A stretch of DNA of 64,000 nt. It comes from Nostoc sp. HK-01 (GTDB lineage Bacteria > Cyanobacteriota > Cyanobacteriia > Cyanobacteriales > Nostocaceae). The notes below the pieces were generated by a model. That model had not been told where the DNA came from and made no database searches. It saw nothing but the letters and a program-made list of their open reading frames with translations. Each line of letters opens with the position of its first letter. Position 1 is the first letter of the stretch. Position numbers and translations under genes: made by a program. This document shows positions 7,534 to 16,732 of the stretch, one piece after another. The stretch lies in NCBI GenBank assembly GCA_003990705.1, contig AP018318.1:5753001-5817000 (forward strand), given 5' to 3'.

Positions 7534-10500
7534 CTACCTATTATTTAAAGGAGTCCAATTACCAGAAGGAACAAACGCTGCCCAATAGTACGGTTCTTTA
7601 TATTCTTGACTATTGAGTAATTCTAACTGTGCAGCACGTAAAGCTTCATGTCTCCCTTTACCCGCTTGCAAATTCTGGTAATATTTCACCATTAATTCCT
7701 TTGTTGCTTCATCATTAACTTGCCACAAACTTAAAACTTGAGATTGGGAACCAGCAATTACCAAAGCACGACGCAAACCATAAACACCATCGCCAACTTT
7801 AATATCACCCTTACCAGTATCACAAGCCGACAGCACAACTAATTGATTAGAACGTAAATCTAAACCAGCGATTTCCAACGCCGTCAACACACCATCATCA
7901 TCATTATTTGTGGCTTGTTTGCGTTTATTAAACCCAGCCAACGCTAACCCAGAACGCAACAAGGGATTTTCCACTTCTAAAATCTTCGGTTGGCGTGGTG
8001 TTAATTCTAAATCTAGTGATGCGTTGAGATTTTGTTCAATATCAGCGATGAAGAAACCGTGAGTAGCTAAGTGTAGAATGCTAGGGCTTTGTAGTTGTTT
8101 AACTGCGGTTTCCGTCGCATCTTTACCTAACAGTAACTTGGCATTGGGTAAAACCTTTTTAATCGCTGCGGCTTCATCTTTAGTATTAGCTAACGGGTCA
8201 AATATCAAGTTTGCCAAATCACCAGAACGCCGATTTTGCAGACCGCGTGAACCAGATGTTTTTGCAGAAGCAACAGTTTGTTTTTGGTTATCGTAGTCAA
8301 TATCTGCCAACACCACAGGCGCAGAAGCATTATTATTATTTGACCCAAAGCGTAATAAATCCCGTCCACTGGTGAGGTAAGAAAAAGCGTAACGCTGAAT
8401 CAAAAATTTATCTTGCTCATCTTTTAAAGCTTCAAAGGGAATTAATGTTAATTGCCCATCGGGAGAAACTAAAATATGATTTGCATCACCCAATAAAGGG
8501 CGGATGGGTGCAATTAATTTTTCATCTAAAGTGCGGGCAAGTTTTTTGAATGTTCTTCCAGTGGCTAAAGCTGCACGAAAATCAATGGCTAATTGATCTA
8601 TTTCTGCGGCTTCACCCAAATCAGCCCACTTCGGTTCACCAGTTGAACGCAACACCGCCGCCCCATAACGCGGTTTACCCCATTTTTGAGCATTCGTTTT
8701 GGCTTTAGCGTTGAATGGTTCATACTGCACAATTTCTACCAAAGCTGCATCCTTTGGGATCTTAGCTTGAATCGCTGCTAATTCTACTGGTTGTGTTTGC
8801 TGACGGAATTCGGCACTTTTAGTACTAATTGCGGCTTCTAATTTTTCTCTTTCGGCTTCGAGTTGTTCTAGTTGAGTTTTGAGGTTAGCGGTTTGCTTGT
8901 CTGGCTGGGAGTAGACTAAGGCTGAGAGTTGCTGTTGTACTTGCAGCCATTGAGTGAATAATTTTTGTGTTTCAGGGTTTTTGTCAAGTTGAGCGCGTAG
9001 TATTTGGATATTGTCAGCTACCGCATCTAAAACCAACCCTTTGCGGCGAAGTACAGTAGTTAGAGCTAAAGATGCTGCGGCAGGATTGTTGCGAGCTTCT
9101 TGTAGGGATAGAGAAACAGTAGCATCGGTTGTGCCTGAAAAAGTTCTAATGTAATCCTGTTTGCTTTTTTCGGAGCCGACAGCAAAAATTAGATTGAGAT
9201 TTTGTGCTTGAACTTCTAACCCACGACGTAAAAAATCGGTAGCAAGAGTGATATCACCTTGTGCTTGATACAGTAGAGCCAAGTTATTCAAGCTAGTGGC
9301 GACAAAGGGATGTTCTTTCCCCAGCACCTTCTCTCGGATAGCCAGGGAACGGAGATACAACGGTTCGGCTTGTTGATATTTTCCCTGTGCCTTATACAGT
9401 TCAGCCAAATTATTCAAGCTAGTGGCGACATCAGGATGTTCTTTCCCCAGCACCTTCTTTCGGATAGCCAGGGAACGGAGATACAATGGTTCAGCTTGTT
9501 GATATTTTCCCTGTGCCTTATACAGTTCAGCCAAATTATTCAAGCTATTAGCGACAAGGGGATGTTCTTTCCCCAGCACCTTCTTTCGGATAGCCAGGGA
9601 ACGGAGATACAATGGTTCAGCTTGTTGATATTTTCCCTGTGCGCGATACAGTGCAGCCAAATTATTCAAGCTATTAGCGACAAGGGGATGTTCTTTCCCC
9701 AGCACCTTCTCAAGGATAGCCAGGGAACGGAGATACAATGGTTCAGCTTGTTGATATTTTCCCTGTGCCTTATACAGTTCAGCCAAATTACCCAAGCTAA
9801 CGGCGACATCAGGATGTTCTTTACCCAACACCTGCTCTCTAATTGCCAGAGCGCGGAGTAAAAGAGGTTCCGCTTGTTGATATTTCCCCTGTGCATTATA
9901 CAGTACAGCCAAATTATTTAAGCTATTAGCGACATCGGGATGTTTTTTACCCAGTACTTTCTCTCTTATAGCGAGGGAGCGTTGATACAATGGTTCAGCC
10001 TGTTGATATTTCCCCTGTCTTCGATACAGTTCAGCCAAATTATTCAAGTTAGTGGCAACAAGAGGATGTTCTTTACCCAACACCTTCTCCCAAATAGCGA
10101 GGGAGCGTTGATACAATGGTTCAGCCTGTTGATATTTTCCCTGTGAATCATACAGTACAGCCAAATTATTTAAGCTAGTGGCAACATCGGGATGTTCCTT
10201 ACCCAGTATTTTCTCTCTTATAGCCAGAGATCGTTGATACAGAGGTTCCGCTTGTTGATATTCTCCCTGTATTCGATACAGTTCAGCCAAATTATTCAAG
10301 CTAGTGGCCACAAGAGGATGTTCTTTACCCAAAACTTTCTCTCTAATATCCAGAGCCTGTTTTGCTAAGGGGATGGCTGTACTGTATTTGCCTTCTTTAT
10401 ATAACTTAATTACTTGTTGATTCAGTTCTTCAGCTTCTTTTAAGGCTGCTGGCTGTTCTTGTGAATATGCGGAGTTTTGCTGTTGCGCTATTCCTGTTAC

Positions 10501-10605
10501 TGGCATACTTAACAATAACCCTGTTGTCATTGCACCTGCTACCATCCAAGGTGCAAGACACATACCCGCAGCATTAATCGCGCTGAATAACTTTTTCACT
10601 CTCAA
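7534..10605 (-). CDS. Exported TPR-CHAT domain protein (caspase-like fold)
   Basis: The 1023-residue protein has a hydrophobic signal-like N-terminus (about 1-41, ending VTGIAQQ), then nine 42-residue kinesin-light-chain type TPR units (about 72-449, consensus GKYQQAEPLYxRSLAIREKVLGKEHPxVA...). A predicted coiled-coil linker follows (about 560-610), and then a C-terminal CHAT domain (about 720-1020). The CHAT catalytic dyad is visible: His near 849 (ILHLATHGFF) and Cys near 928 (LVVLSACDTG). CHAT proteins belong to the caspase/gingipain clan, and several are proteases activated through partner proteins bound by TPRs. The TPR units are nearly identical at DNA level, which suggests recent expansion or gene conversion. 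The substrate is unknown. A 63-bp repeat array and an IS element lie just upstream. Confidence 0.92.
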   Translation of the reverse strand: MRVKKLFSAINAAGMCLAPWMVAGAMTTGLLLSMPVTGIAQQQNSAYSQEQPAALKEAEELNQQVIKLYKEGKYSTAIPLAKQALDIREKVLGKEHPLVATSLNNLAELYRIQGEYQQAEPLYQRSLAIREKILGKEHPDVATSLNNLAVLYDSQGKYQQAEPLYQRSLAIWEKVLGKEHPLVATNLNNLAELYRRQGKYQQAEPLYQRSLAIREKVLGKKHPDVANSLNNLAVLYNAQGKYQQAEPLLLRALAIREQVLGKEHPDVAVSLGNLAELYKAQGKYQQAEPLYLRSLAILEKVLGKEHPLVANSLNNLAALYRAQGKYQQAEPLYLRSLAIRKKVLGKEHPLVANSLNNLAELYKAQGKYQQAEPLYLRSLAIRKKVLGKEHPDVATSLNNLAELYKAQGKYQQAEPLYLRSLAIREKVLGKEHPFVATSLNNLALLYQAQGDITLATDFLRRGLEVQAQNLNLIFAVGSEKSKQDYIRTFSGTTDATVSLSLQEARNNPAAASLALTTVLRRKGLVLDAVADNIQILRAQLDKNPETQKLFTQWLQVQQQLSALVYSQPDKQTANLKTQLEQLEAEREKLEAAISTKSAEFRQQTQPVELAAIQAKIPKDAALVEIVQYEPFNAKAKTNAQKWGKPRYGAAVLRSTGEPKWADLGEAAEIDQLAIDFRAALATGRTFKKLARTLDEKLIAPIRPLLGDANHILVSPDGQLTLIPFEALKDEQDKFLIQRYAFSYLTSGRDLLRFGSNNNNASAPVVLADIDYDNQKQTVASAKTSGSRGLQNRRSGDLANLIFDPLANTKDEAAAIKKVLPNAKLLLGKDATETAVKQLQSPSILHLATHGFFIADIEQNLNASLDLELTPRQPKILEVENPLLRSGLALAGFNKRKQATNNDDDGVLTALEIAGLDLRSNQLVVLSACDTGKGDIKVGDGVYGLRRALVIAGSQSQVLSLWQVNDEATKELMVKYYQNLQAGKGRHEALRAAQLELLNSQEYKEPYYWAAFVPSGNWTPLNNR
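9259..10392 (-). repeat. Nine 126-bp tandem repeats encoding TPR units
   Basis: The DNA encoding TPR residues 72-449 is a head-to-tail array with a 126-base period (42 codons). The units in the 3' half of the gene (about 9259-9780) differ by only a few bases, whereas the first unit (SignalP-proximal, GKYSTAIPLAKQALDI) is the most divergent. The period is a multiple of three, so unit gain or loss preserves the frame. Confidence 0.9.
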
Positions 10606-10780
10606 CTCACAAGCTTTTTGGTTTGGCTATGAAATAAATCATGCCGGACTCAGCACTTTCCGCAAAGCACTTGTGATAAAAGTCAAAAACTATCCCCTTC
10701 CTCTTTGCGTCTTTGCGCCTCTGCGTGAGATAAAACCACATTCCACAACACCCAACGCAGAAAATTTCCTGACACTTCCA

Positions 10781-11030
10781 CCTCAAAACCTCACCTTTCA
10801 CCCTTTGAACCTCAACGTTCAAGCAAAAAGGCTCAAACTTCACCCTCAGAACTCGAACGTTTACCTTTTGAACCTCAACGTTCGAGCAAAAAGGCTGAAA
10901 CTTCACCCTCAGAACTCGAACGTTCACCCTTTGAGGCTCAACGTTTAAGCAAAAAGGCTCAACTGTCAGCCTCAGAACTCGAATGTTCACTCTTTGAACA
11001 GCAAGGTTGAGCCTCAGAACTCGAATATTT
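10781..11030. repeat. 63-bp tandem repeat array with internal inverted repeats
   Basis: About 3.8 copies of a 63-base unit occur; the G of CTTTGA recurs at 10807, 10870, 10933 and 10996. The best unit holds the inverted pair AACGTTCGAG ... CTCGAACGTT with a loop of about 28 bases (CAAAAAGGCT...CAGAA), so each unit could form a hairpin. Because 63 is divisible by three, long spurious open frames appear on both strands. It occupies the gap upstream of the TPR-CHAT gene (10606-11047), which holds no gene I can support. Confidence 0.85.
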
Positions 11031-11047
11031 GACTACATAAGAAAATC

Positions 11048-11801
11048 GGCGTTGCTGAATAAAGGGATGAATTAATTTATATAGGTACAATTTGATACTT
11101 CAAATAATGAAGTAATAATTTAATTGAGTGTCTCAGCATTTGTTCTGATTTGGAATAGCATAAAGTTTTTCTGTGAAGGCGTGCAAGATAATGACGTAAT
11201 CGGGTATTTTCATTTTCTACTCGCGTCATATATGTTTTACTCACAATTTGGTCTCCATCTGGTATAAAACTGGGGTAAACTTTCCAGCCATCGGTCACAT
11301 AAAAATAGCTTTCCCACTGTTTCACAATTTCCCATAATGGCTCGAATGTTTCCGCACTATGGTCTCCTAAGACCCAGGCTAAAATACCTTGAGTAAAGTG
11401 ATTTACTGCTGTCCACAACCAGATTTTGTTTTTTTTGAACCTATGAATGTCTCTAATTCATCTAGTTCTCCAACTTCTGGTACAGCATCTTCTTGGGGTA
11501 CGTCTGGCAGCTTTTCTCCTCTTTGTTTTACCCAAGAGATTATAGTAGTATGATGTACACCTTTAACACGTTCAATCCCACGAAAACCCATCCCATTAAG
11601 ATACATTTTTAAACATTCTTGTTTAAGTTCCTCTGAGTATCCTTTTGGCGGATCGTACACATCAATAAATTGGCGATCGCAGTTAGTACAGATGTGATTT
11701 TGTTTACCTCTCCGTTTTCCATTCTTTCTAATTTCCGTAGACTCACAGTATGGACATTGCACAGTAGATTACCTCAATTCATCCCTCTATTATGCAACGC
11801 C
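11048..11801 (-). mobile_element. Complete IS1-family insertion sequence (copy 2), 754 bp
   Basis: Ends are the imperfect 26-bp inverted repeats GGCGTTGCTGAATAAAGGG (left) and GGCGTTGCATAATAGAGGG (right, read inward). It is flanked by a 7-base direct repeat, GAAAATC, at 11041-11047 and 11802-11808, consistent with target duplication. It encodes one transposase in two overlapping frames joined by a slippery A8 run. The matched flanks show that this copy arrived by simple transposition and has not recombined with copy 1. Confidence 0.95.
11077..11762 (-). CDS. IS1-family transposase InsA-InsB' by -1 frameshift
   Basis: The first frame (11762-11403, 119 residues) has a zinc finger (CPYC...CTNC) and helix-turn-helix. 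It ends shortly after GSKKTKSGCGQQ. The second frame (from upstream of 11418 to 11077) carries the catalytic part (WTAVNHFTQGILAWVLGDHSAET...). A run of eight A on the minus strand (11436-11429) follows TCA. Slipping back one base turns KKTKS into KKNKIWLWTAVNHF, joining both halves smoothly. IS1 elements are known to use programmed -1 frameshifting at such A-rich sites. Both halves appear intact, so the element is probably active. Confidence 0.93.
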
Positions 11802-12201
11802 GAAAATCTTTGGATGTTGGGTGGCGCTGTTGCTCTATCCAACCTACTATTTTTTGCGGTGATTTACTAGGTGTAAGATTTATCTTCACCTACACCCTTA
11901 CACCCTTACACCCAGCAACCTGATTACCAGACACGATATCATGGGGGCGATCGCACCTTGAACATGGTCGGGTTTCCCTGCCTCAGTTGAGGGCAAAATG
12001 ATACTATTAATAGAGTTTCGATATTAAACGTAAAATAAAACTAAATCTTTAGTAGATTTATTTGATCTACGTTTTCTGCGTTTTTGAGTGAATTTTCATT
12101 TCCTACCCAACTGCAACCAAAAAAGCTGGGTTAGGTTAAATTCTTATAATCAATACCAAAGCTATATTTCCCATCCCCCTTGATTTAGTTCCATAACCGC
12201 C
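11802..12201. other. Intergenic region upstream of secA, no gene seen
   Basis: The region contains the right target duplicate of the IS, a short array of CTTACACC octamers (about 11870-11920), one HIP1-like site and AT-rich sequence up to the secA start. I see no open frame or RNA gene that I can support. The secA promoter presumably lies here, but I cannot place it. Confidence 0.5.
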
Positions 12202-14997
12202 ATGTTAAAACTCTTGTTGGGCGATCCCAACGCTCGTAAGCTGAAAAAATACCAACCTTATATCACGGAAATTAATCTCTTAGAGGAAGAAATTAAAGCT
12301 CTCTCTGATGATGATTTAAAAGGTAAAACAGGAGAATTCCAACAGCGACTCGCTAAAGGTGAAACTCTGGATGACATCCTACCTGAAGCCTTTGCCGTGG
12401 TGAGAGAAGCAGGACGGCGAGTCTTAGGATTGCGGCACTTTGATGTTCAGATGTTAGGCGGTATCATCCTACACACTGGACAAATTGCGGAAATGAAAAC
12501 TGGGGAAGGTAAAACCCTGGTAGCAACCTTACCGAGTTATTTAAATGCTCTCACAGGTAAAGGCGTACACGTCGTTACTGTGAACGATTACCTAGCTCGC
12601 CGGGACGCAGAGTGGATGGGACAGGTGCATCGCTTCTTAGGGTTGAGTGTGGGACTAATTCAGGCGAGCATGAATCCCAGTGAACGCCAGAAGAACTATG
12701 AATGTGATATTACCTACGTTACCAATAGTGAAGTAGGCTTTGACTATCTGCGGGACAACATGTCCACTTCAATGGCTGATGTCGTACAACGTCCCTTTAA
12801 CTATTGTGTAATTGACGAAGTAGACTCAATTCTGATTGATGAAGCGCGGACACCCCTGATTATTTCTGGTCAGGTAGAAAGACCAACAGAAAAATACTTG
12901 CAAGCAGAGGAAATCGCTCTCACCCTCAAAAAAGAAGAACATTACGAAGTAGACGAAAAAGCCCGTAACGTTTTGTTAACAGATGAAGGTTTTGCCGAAG
13001 CAGAAGAGCTTTTAGGTGTGACAGATTTATTTGACCCAGAAGATCCTTGGGCGCACTTTGTATTTAATGCACTTAAAGCCAAAGAACTCTTCTTAAAGGA
13101 TGTTAACTATATTGTTCGGAATGGCGAAGTAGTCATCGTAGACGAATTTACTGGACGGGTGTTACCTGGAAGGCGGTGGAGTGATGGATTACACCAAGCC
13201 ATTGAAGCCAAAGAACATGTAGAAATTCAACCAGAAACCCAAACTCTAGCAACCATTACTTACCAAAACTTGTTCTTGCTGTATCCTAAACTGGGCGGGA
13301 TGACGGGAACCGCTAAAACAGAAGAAGCTGAGTTTGAAAAAATTTACAAATTAGAAGTCAGCGTCATTCCCACCAACAGAATCAGAAGACGACAAGATTT
13401 GTCGGATATGGTGTTTAAAACAGAGGCGGGTAAATGGCAAGCGATCGCCAGAGAATGTGCCGAAATGCACGAACTTGGCCGCCCTGTATTAGTAGGAACC
13501 ACTAGTGTAGAAAAGTCAGAATATCTCAGCCAACTGCTAAAACAAGCAGGCATTCCCCATGAGTTATTAAACGCTCGACCAGAAAACGTGGAACGGGAAG
13601 CAGAAATTGTGGCTCAGGCAGGGCGCAGAGGTGCTGTAACTATCGCTACTAACATGGCTGGTCGGGGTACAGACATCATCCTAGGTGGTAACTCCGAATA
13701 CATGGCGCGTCTGAAGTTGCGTGAATATTTCATGCCGCGCATCGTCCAACCAGAAGACGAAGATGTGTTTGGCGTGCAAAGGGCAAGCGGTAGTATGCCT
13801 ACAGGACATGGTGGCGGACAAGGTTTTACACCTGGGAAAAAAGTCAAAACTTGGAAAGCTTCGCCAGAAATCTTCCCCACCCAACTGTCAAAAGAAACAG
13901 AAAAACTGCTGAAAGAAGCAGTAGATTTTGCAGTGCGGGAATATGGCGATCGCTCTTTACCAGAACTAGAAGCAGAAGATAAAGTCGCAGTAGCTGCCGA
14001 AAAAGCACCCACCACAGACCCAGTAATTCAGAGATTGCGGGAAGCATATAATCGTGTCAAACACGAATATGAAGAGTTTACCGACAGCGAACATAATAAC
14101 GTCGTCGAAATTGGTGGTTTACACGTAATTGGCACAGAACGCCACGAATCACGGCGGATTGATAACCAGTTGCGGGGACGCGCCGGACGACAAGGCGACC
14201 CTGGTTCTACCAGATTTTTCCTCAGTTTAGAGGATAACTTATTGCGGATTTTTGGAGGCGATCGCGTTGCTGGCTTAATGAACGCCTTCCAAGTCGAAGA
14301 AGATATGCCTATTGAGTCGGGAATGCTCACCCGCAGCTTAGAAGGCGCACAGAAAAAAGTCGAAACTTACTACTACGACATCCGGAAACAGGTATTTGAG
14401 TACGACGAGGTAATGAACAACCAACGTCGCGCCATCTACGCCGAACGCCGTCGGGTATTAGAAGGTCAAGACTTGAAAGAACAAGTCATTAAATATGCAG
14501 AAAAAACGATGGACGACATCGTTGACTATTACATCAACGCAGATCTACCTTCCGAAGAATGGGAGCTAGACAAACTTGTTGAGAAAGTCAAAGAATTCGT
14601 CTACTTGCTATCAGATATGCAGGCAAGTCAGCTAGAGGATATGTCTGTCACCGAGATTAAGGCATTCCTCCACGAACAGGTGAGAATTGCCTACGACATG
14701 AAAGAAGCGCAAATTGACCAAGTTCAACCAGGGTTAATGCGTCAAGCCGAACGCTTCTTCATCTTGCAACGCATTGATACTCTGTGGCGAGAACACCTGC
14801 AACAAATGGATGCTTTACGTGAGTCTGTAGGTTTGCGTGGTTATGGTCAAAAAGACCCACTGATTGAATATAAGAGCGAAGGTTATGAACTATTCCTCGA
14901 TATGATGGTCAACATCCGCCGAGATGTAGTTTACTCCTTGTTCATGTTCCAACCCCAGCCTCAGCCAGTAGTGCAAACATCATCTGAGATGGTGTGA
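12202..14997 (+). CDS. secA: Preprotein translocase ATPase SecA
   Basis: SecA drives proteins through SecYEG at the plasma and thylakoid membranes. The 931-residue protein has Walker A MKTGEGKT at 99-106, the DEVD box in [15 protein letters not shown] at about 208-222, and the second-nucleotide-domain motif [22 protein letters not shown] cyanobacterial-type insertion (about 515-580, [24 protein letters not shown]...) precedes [19 protein letters not shown]. The C-terminus ends [16 protein letters not shown] and lacks the SecB-binding zinc motif, as expected for cyanobacteria. It starts at ATG and is followed by a hairpin terminator at 15029, so it appears monocistronic. Confidence 0.98.
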   Translation: MLKLLLGDPNARKLKKYQPYITEINLLEEEIKALSDDDLKGKTGEFQQRLAKGETLDDILPEAFAVVREAGRRVLGLRHFDVQMLGGIILHTGQIAEMKTGEGKTLVATLPSYLNALTGKGVHVVTVNDYLARRDAEWMGQVHRFLGLSVGLIQASMNPSERQKNYECDITYVTNSEVGFDYLRDNMSTSMADVVQRPFNYCVIDEVDSILIDEARTPLIISGQVERPTEKYLQAEEIALTLKKEEHYEVDEKARNVLLTDEGFAEAEELLGVTDLFDPEDPWAHFVFNALKAKELFLKDVNYIVRNGEVVIVDEFTGRVLPGRRWSDGLHQAIEAKEHVEIQPETQTLATITYQNLFLLYPKLGGMTGTAKTEEAEFEKIYKLEVSVIPTNRIRRRQDLSDMVFKTEAGKWQAIARECAEMHELGRPVLVGTTSVEKSEYLSQLLKQAGIPHELLNARPENVEREAEIVAQAGRRGAVTIATNMAGRGTDIILGGNSEYMARLKLREYFMPRIVQPEDEDVFGVQRASGSMPTGHGGGQGFTPGKKVKTWKASPEIFPTQLSKETEKLLKEAVDFAVREYGDRSLPELEAEDKVAVAAEKAPTTDPVIQRLREAYNRVKHEYEEFTDSEHNNVVEIGGLHVIGTERHESRRIDNQLRGRAGRQGDPGSTRFFLSLEDNLLRIFGGDRVAGLMNAFQVEEDMPIESGMLTRSLEGAQKKVETYYYDIRKQVFEYDEVMNNQRRAIYAERRRVLEGQDLKEQVIKYAEKTMDDIVDYYINADLPSEEWELDKLVEKVKEFVYLLSDMQASQLEDMSVTEIKAFLHEQVRIAYDMKEAQIDQVQPGLMRQAERFFILQRIDTLWREHLQQMDALRESVGLRGYGQKDPLIEYKSEGYELFLDMMVNIRRDVVYSLFMFQPQPQPVVQTSSEMV

Positions 14998-15028
14998 TGA
15001 AGAGATAAAAAATAATTTCGCGCAAAGG

Positions 15029-15074
15029 CGCAAAGACGCTCAGAAAACTCTTTGCGTCTTTGCGTTTTAATTTT
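15029..15074 (+). terminator. Terminator after secA
   Basis: CGCAAAGACGC (15029-15039) pairs with GCGTCTTTGCG (15054-15064), with a 14-base loop, and is followed by TTTTAATTTT. The arms belong to a GCGTCTTTGCG-type sequence found in several other gaps of this window (near 10705 and 40400). Confidence 0.75.
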
Positions 15075-15075
15075 A

Positions 15076-15112
15076 GTAGGGTGTGTTGTCGCGTAGCGCA
15101 ACGCACCACCTT
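15076..15112. repeat. Short dispersed palindromic repeat
   Basis: GTAGGGTGTGTTGTCGCG followed by TAGCGCAACGCACC forms an imperfect inverted repeat with a GC-rich centre. It resembles the GTAGGGTGCGTT...AACGCACC elements scattered in cyanobacterial genomes. Confidence 0.5.
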
Positions 15113-15208
15113 AAATTTTTTAAAACAATTAACTCCATAATCTGTAACCTGTCCCCTATCCCCTGTTACCTGTTATGTGAGTTACGATAGCTATTTTAAT
15201 CATTTGAC

Positions 15209-16300
15209 ATGAAAAGAATAGAAGTCGAACAAAGAAGCATTTTGATTGGTTTAGCAGGTAGTCACGGCTATGGCTTAAATCGTCCTGACTCAGATTTAGA
15301 TTTTCGGGGAGTGTTTATTGCACCTAAAAGATATTATTTAGGATTTGATAATATTGAACAAAAAGATACTGGTTGGGATGAACCAGGGATATTTCCGTTT
15401 ATTGATGGGAATAAAGATACAGTTATCTATGAGTTAAGAAAAATTCTGCAATTATTAGCAGGGGCAAATCCTAATGTTTTGGAATTGCTGTGGTTGAATA
15501 AATATCCTGTACTAACTGAAGTTGGACAATATTTAATTAAACACAGAAATTTATTTTTAACCAAGAAAGTGAAGCACACTTATTCAGGTTATGCTTTTGC
15601 TCAAATCAAAAAGATGGAAACTCATCGCAAGTGGTTGTTAAATCCTCCACAAAAGAAACCTCTACCTGCTGATTTTGGGATAGAAGCTGAAGAACCACTG
15701 AGTAAAGATGAGCTAAACACTTTTTTAGAGTATCTTTATATTTTAATTAGAGGGCGCATTGAATTTTTAGAAGAAGCAGAGCAATTATATAAATTACTCA
15801 CAGCAGATATTGATTTTAAGGGTGTGTTGAAACAATATACTTTACCCACTGAAACTTTAGAATATACCGAAAATTTAACTCATGGTCGTAAAGACTTTAT
15901 TCGGCTGCTGCAAAAAAGTCAAAGCTATCAAATTGCTTTACGAGAATGGAAAGCATATTTATCTTGGCAAGAAAATCGCAATCCAGTGAGAGCCGAAATG
16001 GAAAAACAGTCTGGGTATGACCTCAAACATGGAATGCACTGTATTAGATTACTCCGCAGTGGCTTAGAAATATTGCAGCAAGGAGAAGTAATTGTCGATA
16101 GAAGAATTGCTGGCGATGTTGATGATTTAAAAGCCATTCTCCAGGGAAAATATAGTTATGAACAGGTGATGCAGATGGCAGAGGATTTAGTCGCCCAAAT
16201 GGATGCTGTTTATGAAACATCAACTCTGCCTCATAAACCTGACTTAGAACAAATTAATCAATTATGTATTGAACTCGTAGAAATGCAAGGATGGAGTTAG
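15209..16300 (+). CDS. Predicted nucleotidyltransferase (YcgL/COG3541 type)
   Basis: The 363-residue protein begins with a minimal nucleotidyltransferase signature, LAGSHGYGLNRPDSDLDFRGVF: Gly17-Ser18 and the metal-binding SDLD at 28-31. The remaining helical region matches the layout of the COG3541 (YcgL) family, which is widespread in bacteria and phages. The family is assigned to the DNA polymerase beta superfamily on fold grounds, and its substrate is unknown. The long gap from the NT core to the C-terminus includes a conserved KHGMHCIRLLR segment (about 268-278). It is convergent with a small membrane-protein gene, with only heptamer repeats between. No antitoxin-like HEPN partner is adjacent. 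Confidence 0.8.
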   Translation: MKRIEVEQRSILIGLAGSHGYGLNRPDSDLDFRGVFIAPKRYYLGFDNIEQKDTGWDEPGIFPFIDGNKDTVIYELRKILQLLAGANPNVLELLWLNKYPVLTEVGQYLIKHRNLFLTKKVKHTYSGYAFAQIKKMETHRKWLLNPPQKKPLPADFGIEAEEPLSKDELNTFLEYLYILIRGRIEFLEEAEQLYKLLTADIDFKGVLKQYTLPTETLEYTENLTHGRKDFIRLLQKSQSYQIALREWKAYLSWQENRNPVRAEMEKQSGYDLKHGMHCIRLLRSGLEILQQGEVIVDRRIAGDVDDLKAILQGKYSYEQVMQMAEDLVAQMDAVYETSTLPHKPDLEQINQLCIELVEMQGWS

Positions 16301-16344
16301 TTATTTGTCATTTGTCATTGCTTGATTAACTGTCTGGTACTTTG

Positions 16345-16374
16345 CTATTGACCATTGACCATTGACCATTGACT
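16345..16374. repeat. Heptamer repeats ATTGACC between convergent genes
   Basis: About four in-phase units of ATTGACC/ATTGACT lie between the stop of the nucleotidyltransferase gene and the stop of the minus-strand membrane-protein gene. Confidence 0.75.
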
Positions 16375-16377
16375 AAC

Positions 16378-16665
16378 TTACAGAAAATCCACAAAACCGT
16401 AGAGGCTGATGACAAGTAATAATAAGGCAATAAGGCGAGAAATTCTTGCTTGCGGTGAAGGTGCGATCGCTTCTCGGACTAACATAGAAATAGCTGCTCC
16501 AATGGCATAACTCAGGCATAAGAGCATATAAGGTAATTCTTGCGTGACTCCCCAAATACCGAGCAGCAATAATGTCAGACATAACATGACAAACTCGATA
16601 AAGTGGGCTGGTTCATGTTGGCTAGACAAAAACAGACTGTTTAACCAAAAATGCCAAAATCTCAT
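16378..16665 (-). CDS. Small conserved-type membrane protein, unknown function
   Basis: The 95-residue frame has three hydrophobic segments (about 23-40, 44-62 and 76-93) separated by short charged loops, with RISRLIALLLL near the end. I do not recognise a family. It has an ATG start, ends right after a heptamer-repeat spacer, and lies on the same strand as, but upstream-facing away from, the neighbouring nucleotidyltransferase gene. Support is the hydrophobic periodicity and a clean gap on both sides; a spurious frame is possible. Confidence 0.6.
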   Translation of the reverse strand: MRFWHFWLNSLFLSSQHEPAHFIEFVMLCLTLLLLGIWGVTQELPYMLLCLSYAIGAAISMLVREAIAPSPQARISRLIALLLLVISLYGFVDFL

Positions 16666-16732
16666 ACTCAGTAAATCAGATGAATTTCAGGGCGCAAAAC
16701 TATGCGCCCCTACTTTTTACTTTCAGGGAAAA

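Noticed and set aside
9310-10146. Plus-strand open frames over the TPR repeats
   Set aside because: They are antisense shadows with the same 126-base period; the minus-strand TPR-CHAT frame explains all of it.
10607-10990. Open frames on both strands in the 63-bp array
   Set aside because: The period is a multiple of three, so repeats stay open by chance; no family resemblance or start signal.
10781-11030. CRISPR array
   Set aside because: Direct units with no unique spacers; a plain tandem repeat.
1-11801. Composite transposon bounded by the two IS1 copies
   Set aside because: Copy 2 has its own matching target repeats and the interior holds core genes, so independent insertions are more likely.
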